Assembly (NCBI GenBank): GCA_963920665.1
Contig: OY987272.1
Span: 1,617,001-1,681,000, forward strand
Source: Straminergon stramineum
Taxonomy: Eukaryota > Streptophyta > Bryopsida > Hypnales > Calliergonaceae
DNA length: 64,000 bases
Direction: 5' to 3'
Shown here: one piece after another, positions 34,530 to 46,140 of the stretch
Numbering within the stretch: position 1 is the stretch's first letter
Layout of the letters: every line of letters starts with the position of its first letter
Translations under genes and position numbers: made by a program
Notes under the pieces: model-generated
Databases searched by the model: none
What the model was told of the DNA's origin: nothing
What the model saw: only the letters and a program-made list of their open reading frames with translations

Positions 34530-36680
34530 GTAGATGTAGAAATACGGAAGAGTTGCAACAATGTAAAAAATCCATTATTTTCAAAATTGAACGTGAAGCT
34601 CAAATCCTAAGTGCCTAGATGGCTGTGAGCGCCAAATTATCCACCTTTAGTAATTCGCGAACACAACTAAGTTCTAGGTTTTAGCTAAGTGACTCCTACT
34701 TTTGGGTGTCTAAGTGTGGTCCATTGTGCCTTCCAAGAAATGGATCTTTTTACTAAGTGCCTAAGTGACCCCCTAATTGCAAGACTTGCTTAAACTACTT
34801 CCAATGTTTTGGGCCTATTGAATGGAGGCTTGCTGGATGATTTGGATGAAACCTAAACTAGGGCAGACCTATCCTAGGTACCCTCTAATTCATCTTGTGC
34901 CATTTCTAAAAACGTAAGACCCGACCCGATTCGACCTTCCTAAACAAAGTTATGGGTGGATGAAGCTTGACCGCTATTTGGTTCGTCAAACTTCATCCAT
35001 CTATTACACCTAGTTTCCCAATTCAGAAGGATCCGAAATTTAGAGGGATGGTTCACAAGAGTTTCTCCTAACCACATCTGGAGTTGGACCCGGATTGGGG
35101 ATTTCTGCTAAATTTTCATCCAAGCCTTACCCAAACTTCATTTGTGAATTTATCCTAACTTATACTTAGAATTGACTTTTCTCTTCGGCTCTGGAACTTG
35201 ATTGAGAGCCTCCTCCTAATGTATTTAATTCTTTGTCAAACTCGGAGTTTAGCTATTCTTCATCCAATTTGATCCTAACTTTCATACAACAATAACTTTC
35301 TCAATTTTCATCCGATTTGGGCGTGGCTTAGGGTTTTGGAAAGCCCCGACCCCCTTCTCTAAGCTTATGTTCTTGAATAGGACTTGACCTACAGCCCTGA
35401 GGGTCTGACTTAAGGGTAGGCCTCAGCTCTAGCTACTAATTTCCAATTAGGGATCTAGGTAGAGGTTGGAAAAGGGTTAACTCATACCTCAGAACTTGCA
35501 TCACTATTCATGCTCACTGGAAGTTCTACCTCCTCCGCCATGAACTCCCGTGCCCTGAGACAACGAACCACCATTCTAATCATAAAATAAGTTGGTACAA
35601 GGATTTAATTGTTGATTTCTTTTCCCCTATTTCTTTCCCCATCCCTTCATTTCTCCCCCCCCCCCCCCCCACTCTAAGGTGGCCCAACTAACCCCCGATC
35701 TTACCTACTAAGCTAATCCTAAGTATGTGTCATACCTCATTCTAAAGTTGAGCTACTTCTTACATCCCACTTTTTATGTCCTATGCTTACGTCTCAGACT
35801 TAATGTTGTGGTGATCACCTAATTCTAATCTAATGTCTTGAGTGAGCCTTGAGGATCTCCTCTCCTATCTTATCTCCTTCTGCTTCTAACCTTCAAATTG
35901 CCCTCCTCTCGTCATTCCTTCTCATTTTTCCAGCTCTCCGCCATCTTCACTCTATCTTCCTTGCTTGTGTTGACCATTCTTGGTGAGGTTTACGAGAGAC
36001 GGGGAGTTGGATTCCCCGCCCACAACGATGTTTAGAGCGATAGAAACCCTGGGGAGGCGTCTTCTCTCCCCCCTTGCCCTAGCTTGCTGATTTTCCCTTC
36101 TATTTTCTTCTCATGATTGCTGGACCCCCAAACCGGCTCCTTTGTGGTGGCTGGACTTCCCTATCTGCCCCCCTTTTGTCCACTGATCTCCCTCCTCCTT
36201 TCCTCACTCCTTGTCTCCCCTTCCCTTGCCCATCGATTTCCTCCCCTCCCTCTTAATTCGACCCAGCCCTCCCTATACCTAACTGACTACTCATTGTACC
36301 TGGCCCGGCTGCTCACTGTATCCGACTCCAGCTGTTTGGTACCTAACCCGGCTACTCACTATACTCAGCCCTGTTTGCCCCTATATCTAGTGTTGGAGTC
36401 TGAGATGGTGGTGCTAAGGTACTTGGGGTGCTTGGGGGGCTGAGGGCTCATCTAATTTTTGTGCTAATTTCTAAGGCTTTGGAAAGTAAGGCCAAAGCCA
36501 ATATATGGTGACCTTGGTCCTTGGGGGCGAGGGCCTCTATCCTACTTTCTCCTAGCCATCTTACTTACTCCTCTTGACTTCTAATTTGTAGTTTGGGGGC
36601 TAAACTTTGGTTTGTTCCCAATAGGTTTTGGGAACTAAACTTTGTAGGGAGAAGGGCCACGGTCTCACGATCTTCCTGTG
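34530..36680. other. Repeat-derived DNA, probably LTR-retroelement debris
   Basis: Less AT-rich than its surroundings, with pyrimidine-rich stretches. A 16-C run lies at 35,655-35,670, and a short imperfect repeat (CCCGGCT.CTCACT) at about 36,300-36,370. No coding domain was recognised. Confidence 0.4.
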
Positions 36681-36684
36681 AGGT

Positions 36685-36950
36685 GGTTTTGCCGCACCAC
36701 CAAGACTTTTTTATCCCTAAGGGGTTCAAAGCTTCGCCATCATTCCCCTCTTTAACACACTGCTAAGACTTTTTACCCTCAAGGGGTTCGAAGCTTCCTC
36801 GTACTTCCCCTTTTTAACATATCGCTAAGACTTTTTATCCCAAGGGGATTCAAAGCTTGGCCGTTGATCTACTATCTTACCCACCACGAGGACTTTTTTA
36901 TTCTACGGGTTCAAAGCTCTACCGTATGGCGGGACTCACTACCCTCACAC
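36685..36950. repeat. 62-63 bp satellite, four tandem units
   Basis: The word AAGACTTTTT(T)A recurs near 36,702, 36,765 and 36,827, and as GAGGACTTTTTTA near 36,889. Each is followed by CCC..AAGGGGTTCAAAGCTT. The reverse complement matches the repeats at 50.13-50.25 kb and 52.62-52.67 kb, so one satellite occurs at two places in opposite orientation. Confidence 0.75.
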
Positions 36951-36959
36951 CCTTGTATC

Positions 36960-38930
36960 TCTCAACAAGGAATAACACGACACTATTAGGGACAAGGACA
37001 AAAGACAAAGAAATGGCCTTGGACACTCAAAGGCTAATGACATGGGTTAGTAACATCAATAACTTGAATTAAAGGCCCCCAAAGCGGCATCACCAATCAC
37101 ATGGGGGGTTGTTTTAGGGTTAGTACATGACAAAACAAGGTGAGTGACCAAAAAAGGTCTCTCAAAGGTAAGCACTACAACCTCTAGTAACCTAGGATGT
37201 TAGTAAAAGCTTCCAAGCTCGAGCTTCGAAGAGTTAGTACCACGCTCAATCAAAAGACAAGGCAAGGGACATACAAGACCTTGTAAGCTCTAAAACAACA
37301 ACAATGGCCAAATGTGCCCAAAAACACCGTTGCAAGATTTGTGGCTAAATGCCACAATTTCCAACACAAATTGGACCCAACGAGCCCAATTACACAAAAA
37401 GGGGGTGGTGAGAGAGGAGAAGGGGTGCCCTTTTATACTCTTTGCCATGCACTCACCTCTCCTCGTTCATCTAAGTTAACCTAATCTTCGTGGATTTTCA
37501 TCCAACCTCAAGGTTTTCATCATGTATTGGCCCGCTAAGCTAACTTTTGGAAATTAACTCTGAATCGCAAACGGATTGCACCATTGGCTTTAGAAGGCCA
37601 TTTTTAGTTGTAGGGTATTCCCCTCCCCCTTTTCTATCTTTGACATTGCAATGAAACCTAGTGCCAACTTAACGCCAAAATTGGGAAAAATCCCAACTTT
37701 GGGGGATTGACTTTTTTAGCAAAAGTAACTAGCCTAGGCTCCTAAGTAGATATGGGGGAGTGAGAAAAGACCTATTTTGTGCCCCATTCCGCTTCCATAT
37801 GCTCCCGCTCTGTTGGTCAACTCCGTCGTGGACTTTAATTTCCGTTAATTGTTGGGGAATGCTGCACGTTCGGGTACTTCTGACTATCGGAATGTTGTGA
37901 AACTTGTTGGGGTATCTTATTAACATAAATGAGGCTATACAAATTTTTAGTGGGAATTTACCGCCACCTAGGGAATTTCCATGAATTTCTTATCGTAGGT
38001 TTGGATAGTTGACCATCCGGAAAGACATCTTTTGACTATCAAAAAATTAGGAAACTTTTCATGGAACCTCCCATGAGATCTCAAGACACATGTGTAGGCT
38101 CATATTTTTATTCTACACATCGGTCCAAGGGGGACAAACTCCACCCTCTTATTTAATTATCGGCAGCCAAGGAATCCTCCACACTAAAGGGAAATTTTGG
38201 CGAACCGACTTTGCCGTTGGTTCCCGGGCATGGGATTAAACCCAAACCACCCTTCTTGGATTTTAGATTCCTCCACGGTCTTGTCTTGGTATTTTCGACA
38301 TTTGCAAGCCAATAATTTGAGGTTCTGTTATTTTGTCGATGGAATGCGGAAACTAGAACCTATCTCTAGGAATTGGTTCCCATGCCTTACTAGGGTTGCC
38401 TCAACCAAATCTAGACTAGAGATGTCCTTTACATGTGGGGTTTTGAGCCTAATATGCCCATTACTCAAAATTGACCAATTTGCCATGATTAGTTGGATTT
38501 CAACATATTTACAACTCGTGGTTGGCCGATTCTAGCTATAACATTCTAAAAATAGACCAAATATTATATTGGAATGTGACACTTCTATTTTGGTTCTACA
38601 CTCTTTTGGGGCTTTTTGTATATAAAAGTGCATTTAAAATGACAAAATACCAAAAAAGAAGGAGTGAGCCCCTAGTGACGAATTGGGGGCTCACAATGGC
38701 TAGAAGTAGCAACTCCCACACAGGAGTTGAAATCAATAGTTTAAGAAGCTTGAAGGAAGGCAAGAAACTAAAGCAATAGAAAGAAAAAATCATACCCTAT
38801 ATTATTGAACAAGAGAATATGTTTTGGAAGTTACTATCATCAACCATAAACTCTAAAGTGGACTCTCAATTTTTGGTTTGGAGATCTGGGGATAACCCTA
38901 AGAAAACAAAGGAGAGTTGATGGTCATACA
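36960..38930. other. Repeat-derived DNA, no gene recognised
   Basis: A TATA-like TTTTATACTC at about 37,431 follows a purine-rich tract, as in an LTR promoter. A 112-codon frame at 38,197-38,535 has no recognisable domain. Confidence 0.35.
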
Positions 38931-38939
38931 TGGCAAAAA

Positions 38940-39225
38940 TTCTCTAATCTTGTGTGCTTTGAAGTTGTGGCCTCCCTTGAATCTGAGCCACCATCATTCC
39001 CTTGGTTACCTGAATGGTGGTGGTAGTGATGGTGATTTCTATTTCCCGCAGTCGCATAACCAGCCTCCAGTAATGAAGATTTAAGCTCCTACATGTTCAT
39101 GGCTTCGGGTTGGTTGCCATCATCTCCAGCAAATCCATCCTAGGAATTTCATTCCACCATTCATCTTGATCCTGCTATTGTGGCTCAAATTGGCTACTTA
39201 ATGCATCCTCGCCCCACCTGGACAC
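38940..39225 (-). pseudogene. Unidentified frameshifted protein-gene remnant
   Basis: The minus strand gives protein-like text: WGEDALSSQFEPQ, a TAG, then QDQDEWWNEIPRMDLL. After a frame change it continues GDDGNQPEAM, a TAG, then ELKSSLLEAGYATAG, a His/Tyr run and GNQGNDGGSDSREATTSK. Both TAG codons lie in Gln-rich context. It looks like the C-terminal part of a plant regulatory protein, but I cannot name the family. Confidence 0.35.
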
Positions 39226-39470
39226 CAGACAAATTGAGGTTCTATAGCATACAACAAAGAACACTAAAACCGTTATAGACCTCACTCTGTCTTCTAAACT
39301 TACCAACTCCTCTCCTCTGATACACTTGGATAATTTTCAATTAGCAAGTGTTGTAAGCATCATTTAGCTAAATTTCAATGGCAACTGATCTTTGAATGGA
39401 AATGGAGTAATCTTCTATCCTTTCAAAAGAGGTCCAACCTATCGCTTTGAATGATTACATAAGGAATCAC

Positions 39471-39593
39471 CATACATAGTCATAAAAAATCGATGTGAAG
39501 AGAGTTTGGCTCTTGTAGAATCCAAAGTGATCTCTGTAGTGAGCTCTATAATTATCTCCCAATGAAAGCAGCTCCTACATATTGGTCAAAATG
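39471..39593 (-). repeat. Copy of a segment found in a TFIIIC5 intron
   Basis: The reverse complement matches 55,372-55,492 over about 120 bp. Shared words are GCTTTCATTGGGAGAT, TATAGAGCTCACT, CAAGAGCC and ACTCTCTT. The one clear length difference is a multiple of three, and one frame stays open in both (LSLGD.YRAH then FG.YKS.TL). It may be an old transposon-encoded exon present at both sites. Confidence 0.6.
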
Positions 39594-39599
39594 CCGAAG

Positions 39600-40539
39600 G
39601 TGATGCAAATAGACTTCTCTCCCTCAATCAAAACCCTAATCTCTGAATAACTTGAGAGTGCTAGCAAGATACCCATACTCAAGAACGAAAAAGACCACAA
39701 AGTACACCATATACATACCCTTGGTTGTTAATCGCTTCACTCACTCCACTCTATAGTCCTAGAGCCAACTGCACTCTTTGACTAATGCTGCTAGGATGCA
39801 TTCTCACAGGGCAACTTCTTCTGAAATTGAATTGTATGCCAATTGTGCCGAACCACAAAAGGCAAAAAAGTCATAATGAGGCAAAGAAATTGCTTTCCTT
39901 TGCACAAATATTGTCCAGTTGACATCAACCCATAAGTGCTCAAATGGTCAAAAGTGTCTGCTTCCATATCTATAGGAGATGAAAGGAATAAACCATTTTA
40001 AGAAGCTTTAGGTTGGTAATGAATTTTACCAATAGAAAGAAAAGGTCATATTCAACTTTCTTGAACAATAAAAATATGTTTTAAAAGCTTCACAAGCGGA
40101 ATAGGAAAAGCTATAAAAGTGGAGTTCTTAGCTTAAGCACTCGGGGATTAAAAGATGTAAGAAAACATGGAAAATACTTTGTAGAAGGTGGAGGATAAAG
40201 AAAAAAAAATCATTGACCTATTGTGATCAATGCCACAACTTGCCGACGGACATCCTAAGATAAAGATGGAACGCTCGTCAAGCCTTGTTCCGTAGAGTGT
40301 AAGAGGTGCATATATCTGCAACCCTAAACCCACCCTTAATAACCAGATCGTTCATGAATTTGCTTGCAATTAACAATTGATATTCTCTAGAAATTGTAAG
40401 TAAGGAAATCCTAAAAATCATTCAAACCAGTTGATGCCCTTCACGTGTCGTCAAGCAACAAACCATCAACAGGCAGAAACAAAACATGATTGCACAAAGC
40501 CAATTAACATCCATTCTCTGCAACACACATGAATCCCTA
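39600..40539. other. AT-rich DNA without recognised genes
   Basis: Nothing assignable was found. Confidence 0.4.
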
Positions 40540-41075
40540 TGAAAAATGCAATTGCAATAAAAAGGAAACAAAAGAAAGCAATGTGATTGAAAAAAACCAA
40601 GAAAGCAAGATAGCAAGAACTCGAAGCCTACCAAATTCTTTCTCGAAATGCGAGAGGTTGATCCCTGTGCAAAAATGAGGCCCGGTAGCATTCACGATGA
40701 TGACTCGTACGACAGGGTTCAGAGCCTGAACTGCAGCTGGAAGTTCCTCAAACAGCAAGGAGACCAATGCATTGAACTTGGACGAGTGATTGAGCGTGAG
40801 TGTTGCTATCCCTACAATATCAGACCCTTGAACTTGCACACTCTCCCACTCTCTTCCACTCTCTATAGCTACAAAAGAACCAAAAAAATTGAAAGAATTG
40901 CAAAAATTAGCAAAAATTAGACAAAATTTTGAACAAGAAATAAAATAAAATGTTGTTAGATCATAGCAAAATTGGATAAAAAATATTCAAAATGTCCTCA
41001 AAGCTCCCAAGTAGGACCTAAGCATGTCTCCCCATGAGTGAGAAAGGAGACGAAGAAATCAATGATGTTATTAAA
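40540..41075 (-). pseudogene. Duplicated 5' fragment of the isomerase gene
   Basis: The segment aligns with about 12,280-12,970, covering the start of intron 1, exon 1 and upstream sequence of the dienoyl-CoA isomerase gene, in the same orientation. Exon 1 is still in frame (LTLN, NALV, FEELPAAVQAL, HFCTGINLSHFEKEFG), with a two-codon deletion, NRPS changed to NHSS and GIDL to GINL. The donor GTAGGC and the intron poly-T stretch are kept, so it is a genomic copy. Exons 2 and 3 are absent and no protein with isomerase activity can result. Many differences are CG to TG or CA. Confidence 0.9.
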
Positions 41076-41181
41076 TAAATGATAATATAGTACAGTGTAC
41101 TACAATGCTATAGTAAAGCTAAAAGCTACGGAGTACATTACCAATAGTTGAGTATACACGCTATACATGCTAGAATACATG

Positions 41182-41640
41182 TTAGATGCTAGATGGAGGT
41201 TTTCTTATTACCCCATTACCAAGAACGACGTATGGCATCTGCCACCACTCCATGTATTGTTTTATATCCTCCCAAGTTATGTGGTGGTGGTGGTGGACAA
41301 ATGGTGGTGGTGGACTGGTATTCTCCATTTTTGCTTTAGATTTGTGTTTTAGTTCCATTTTGAAGTTGTTCTCCAACATTTTCTTGGACATGCATTTGTG
41401 GCGCATCATGAACTCCGCGAAATGGCTAGGCAGCTCCTCTACCGGCTCCTCTAGCGACTTGTTTGACGGCAGCTCCTCTGGTGACTCGTTTGGTGGCAGC
41501 TCCTCTCATGACTCATTTGGCGGCAGCTCCTCTCGCGACTCCTTTGGCGGCAGTTTAGGTCGCGACTCCTTTGGCTCCTCTAAGCAATCGGTAAGAAAGT
41601 CTTGTAAGAGGCAGTTGAGTTTGAATTTAGGCTTGATTTG
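41182..41640 (-). pseudogene. Repeat-family reading frame with 10-residue tandem repeats
   Basis: Read on the minus strand: LLQDFLTDCLEEP, about five 10-residue repeats of the type ESREELPPNE (30-bp units, 41,425-41,580), then SHFAEFMMRHKCMSKKMLE, Lys/Met-rich helix, Pro and His runs, and DIKQYMEWW then YVVLGNGVIRKPP. One TGA interrupts the repeats. A diverged copy lies at 42,100-42,420 and the C-terminal part recurs at 26.4 kb. The 209-codon plus-strand frame (41,186-41,815) with Gly-Ser-Ser repeats is the antisense shadow. Product unknown; likely mobile-element encoded. Confidence 0.5.
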
Positions 41641-42099
41641 TACGCCATCACAAACAACCTTTGCCGCCATCGCAAACCTTCGTCAGTGTTGCTTGATTCC
41701 ACCATTTGTGCGCCATCACAAACAATGCTCTCCTCATCCTCTATCTCTCATAGTTGCCACTCCGCCAGCAGTTTTGTCTCTTGTTCTTCCACTTCCTCCT
41801 TCACAGCTACTATGAGTGGCTTCTACAATTTCTCGAACTTGTTCGTCAAGGTTCAAATTTTTTTTCTCTAGATGGTCCGTCCGTTGACCTCGATAGCTTA
41901 TCGTCAACAAGGATGGTTTGTCCGTCAACTTAGATGGTAGGTTGTCAATAGGGATGGATGGATAGACCATTGAAGTCAATAGTAGGCCGTTGAAAAAAAA
42001 TTTAGTCATTAGCTTTCAATCACGATCCTGAAGCATCAGAACGTGTCAGAACCTACACCAACAGACATACTGACGTGAAAAGCCAGATTCACATCAATA

Positions 42100-42420
42100 T
42101 GGACAACCTTGGACAGGTGGTAGTGGTGGTGGACTAATGGACTGGTGGCATTGAGTTTGTATTCTCCTTTTCTTCATCTATTTTTGCTTTGTTTATGCTC
42201 TTAAGTTCCATTTTGAGGTTGGTTTCCAACATCTTCTTTGAAATGTTTCCATAACACATTATAAACTCGACAAAGTGATGATGAGGCTCTAGCTCCTCTG
42301 GCTCTAGTTGCTGATGACGATTGATGAGGCTTTGACTCCTCTAGCGTTGGTTCTTGGTGATGAGGCTCAAACTCAATGCAATCCGTAAGAAGCTCTTGGA
42401 GTCTTAGTTTAGATAATCAC
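42100..42420 (-). pseudogene. Second, diverged copy of the same repeat-family frame
   Basis: The minus strand reads LQELLTDCIEFEPHHQEP, a frameshift, then EPEELEPHHHFVEFIM and SKKMLETNLKMELKS, parallel to 41.2-41.6 kb. The expanded 10-residue repeats of the first copy are lacking. Confidence 0.5.
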
Positions 42421-42429
42421 CCGCCTTGT

Positions 42430-43550
42430 ATGAGCCCTCAATTTATCATTGGGAATTCACTGGATTTTTTTTTTGTATTTTGTTATTTTGAATGCAGTTT
42501 ATTATACCAAAAAAATCTAAAAGAGTGTAGAACTAAAATAGATGTGTTATATACCGATATAATATTTGGTCTAGAATTAGAATATTATAGCTAGAATGCC
42601 CCAAACCACAACCTATACATAAGTTAGAACTTGACTAATCATGATAAATTGGTGAATTATGTGTTATTGGCACAACCCTTGGAAAGGTGTTTCACTAGAA
42701 GAAAAACGTGTCCGCCACAATTGACTAAAATGCAACTAAGTGTCCTATATAACTATCCTACGACTGTAGCCTTCTTTATTTGTATCAAATTCTTATGTCA
42801 TTTTTTGACGTTACTTTTATACATCAATAGTACAATGTTTAGTTGTAAAATAGTTGTAGAATGAAGTGAATACATTTTTTTAGTTGCATAGTGTAATAAA
42901 CATTTTTGTTTTTGGACTTAGTCCTTTATTAAAGTGTATAAAGGGAATCAATTTAAATCTAATATCAAGTTGAATGTAAATAAGGCAATAAATGACAAAT
43001 AGACTTAGAAATATTCCTTATAAAGATAGAAAGAATCTTAGTTGGTAGTCTATATTTGAGGTTTAAAGGGACGTGACTAATCATTTTTAGAAATATAAAT
43101 AGTCTTCTCTCTCAATTCACAATTAGCACATAATATCAATTAGAATATGCAAGAATGTGACTCAAGTTGTAATGATCATATCTTTCCATTGAAAATCGCT
43201 AGAAGAATGATTGTCTAAATACTTTTGTTTGTTGTTGAGCCACCGGGTAGGTGTGCCAATTTATTTGTGATATGTTAAAAATTATTGTTGTGTGAGTTAT
43301 TTAGGTGGAGTATATAAGACAATTGATTTTGAAGCTTGTAGCTTCTAAATAGAAGATAAAAGCTATTTATGAAAAAAATAGAATTATGAAAATGTGTAAA
43401 GTTGAAAGATGTAAATTAGATTGTGAATTCCAAAGTTTTGATTGCATTGCATTGTTAGACCACAAATACTTGTATTTTTTGAATACCATCAAAAAGTGAT
43501 ACCATTTACAATTTCAATTATCTCTTATTAGTCTTTTTGGCCTTAATGTG
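42430..43550. other. AT-rich DNA, nothing recognised
   Basis: No gene or clear repeat was found. Confidence 0.45.
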
Positions 43551-43557
43551 ACCTTAG

Positions 43558-46140
43558 TTGCTTCAACAAAAGTCCTACTTGACCTTCCTTCTTAAAAGAT
43601 CCCCCACTAGGAGAGTTACCATAGACCTTTTGCTTTGGGGGCTTTTTCCCTACTACATTCTGACGCCAGCCACTATAGCAGAAGCCCTACACTTGAGTCC
43701 AGAGGGGTTGGAGATTATAGACTCTACTAGACTGAATACCAAGAGCAAGAGTTTCTTGTTTGGCACCAATTGGGCTACCGCTAGAACCTCAACTAGTTGG
43801 GACCTGAAGAAGATATCAGATGAGGGATTGACAGTTTGAATGACCTACATCAACCAACACTTCTTTTGCTCCTCACAAATTCAAATCAGGTCGGATGCTC
43901 TTATATATGTTAGACTTAAATCATGGAGAGGAGAACAAATTAATTGGGCAGATTTGGCTTTGGAGTATATGACAAGGGAGTTGACTATGAAGAAAAATCG
44001 TAACCCAATGATCCTAATCTGAGCTTCAATGATATCCAACTTATGCCAACATGAGTTCTCTGCTACATCAGTGACTAGACCAATATTACCATCACAAGAG
44101 CCCAATGTTGTGTCTGCACCTACTCGCATGAAAGATAAAGGAAAAAAGGCCCATAATAGAATATAACGAGCAACCTATCAGTACTCTTATGGAAGAACAA
44201 CTTTATTCTTAGGATGATTTGTTGAAAATGAACAAAGATCTCAAAAAAAAAATGAAGAATCTCAACCTTGAGATAAACTCCTACAGATCCAGAGAAATTG
44301 ACTGGTTAAAGCAAATAAAGAAGTATGAGACTGCCAAAATTGAAGTATTGACTGAATATAAGACTATGAAGATAGCCTTGGAGGCCCAAAAATAAGAATA
44401 TCAGTAGTCAAAGCAAGAATATGAAGAATTATGGGTTGAAATGAATCAAATTCAAGATACTCTGGAGATTACAGGTTCCCAAATTGAAATGATGGAGGAA
44501 GGAATTCAAACTTTGAAAAAAGAATAGAAGAACTCAGACAAAGACCACTAGCTCCAATTGTTACTATTGTTATACCTAAGAACAATGCTTCTCTAGAAGA
44601 TATCGTTAGAGTGTTGGTCAGCACAAACAATGAATTGCACCAGGAGTTAGAAGAATTGACCAACCTCACCAGTGGACTACAACAGTGAGTATGGCAACAA
44701 CAGTCGAAGTTTGGACCCACCTTTTCACTATACAGAGTATATGAGCTCCAGTGTGACATATGTCTGAGGATATTGACCTTACAAAAGGGTCAGTAGTTGT
44801 CAGAAGAACAATTTGATGAAGCCTAGGACATAGTAGGGAAGTTTGATAATATGCAGAATCTCCTTTGTGAGATGATTACACGTGGAGACTTGTCCCTGGT
44901 TAATTGGTCACACTTGTTCTATCCCATTGTTGACCTTGGAGCACGAGCCTTAAAGTATTATATCAACTTAGAGAAAGAATTGCACCATAGAAGACATGTG
45001 GATCTGACTAGTATATGCAAGAGACGAGTTATCATTGGAGATCACAAAGCAGACATGAACCCTGAGCTATTGGCTTAGAGAGATGTCAGAGCTAAGTGGA
45101 GCAGGAACTTATGCAACTTAGAGAACCCAAGAGAAATTAAGGGAATGTCCTCTCAGTACTCAAAGCTATAACCAACCGAGAAGTAGTGGCCCAACAGGGA
45201 AAGTTGACTAGTACTCAGTACATCCATAACATGCAAGAAACGTACATTCAACTTTCCAAGACTTTGGATGCACTAGACAGGGACAACATCCTCACCTGTA
45301 ATGTCAAAGAGACTGCCCAGTATAGTCTTCCGCCTCCTACCTTCAAGCCTACATTTTGGCTGGCTTTGAAGACTCCAATACAGGGATCGACCCTTACCTC
45401 TCAATTCCTGGGGCAATATTTTGCCATGTTCTATGATATTAGAGAAGAAAGATCTATACCTTTGTGGAAGGCCCTGGAGTGGTTGGTAGAAGACTATAGA
45501 CTTTCTATTCCGGAAAATATACCATACGACAGGGTTTATCCTAAGATTTCGTCAACTTGGCAAAAAGATCCTCCCATTGCAATATCTACCAACTGCCACT
45601 TTTGCCCATGTGAACGACGATACAAGTGGAATCCTAAGGCAACCATTGACTCTGTAGAGTACAACTGGCCCAAGATTCTTGGATCATTCAGTTCTCCACA
45701 AGCTTGTGTTTAGGCTTATGGAGATTTTCATGAAGAACATATCACTCATACAGACCTAGTCTATTTTAGAGTTGTAGTTTTTTGTAACTTCCTGAGGATG
45801 GTCTGCAAAGATTATGGTGTCACAATCAATGCCAACAAGTTTAACATTCTTAGACCCGAATTCCAGATTCTCTTGAAATTGTAGTATTAGAGCACCAGAT
45901 GGCAGAGAATGTTGGAGATCATGGCCACTACTCATTTCTTGTATGAGGCTCATCCTTGTTTCATTAGTGAGTTCAAGAAATGGTTTGACCATATGCAAAG
46001 ATGGTTGGAATACTAGAGGACCCACAATCACCAACTTTTAGAATAAAATGAAGAAATAAAGAAGGCAAGTAACAAGGTATATTTGAAAAGGATACGTGAG
46101 CAAGACAAGTCCAGAAACAAGAGACCTAAGTACTATTGAC
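43558..46140 (+). pseudogene. Long decayed retroelement-like coding region
   Basis: Blocks of plus-strand coding sequence follow one another with isolated in-frame stops and a few frame changes. They are 43,558-43,839; 43,840-44,022; a coiled-coil-like stretch at about 44,160-44,560 rich in Lys, Glu and Gln; 44,851-45,078; 45,186-45,713; and a charged tail ending near 46,140. Stops are mostly TAG/TAA in Gln-compatible context. No reverse transcriptase, protease or integrase motif was seen. I infer a gag-type or other structural protein of a non-autonomous element; the family is not recognised. Confidence 0.4.

Noticed and set aside
41186..41815. 209-codon plus-strand frame with Gly-Ser-Ser repeats
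   Set aside because: The minus strand carries the pattern conserved in the 42.1-kb and 26.4-kb copies, so the plus frame is antisense.
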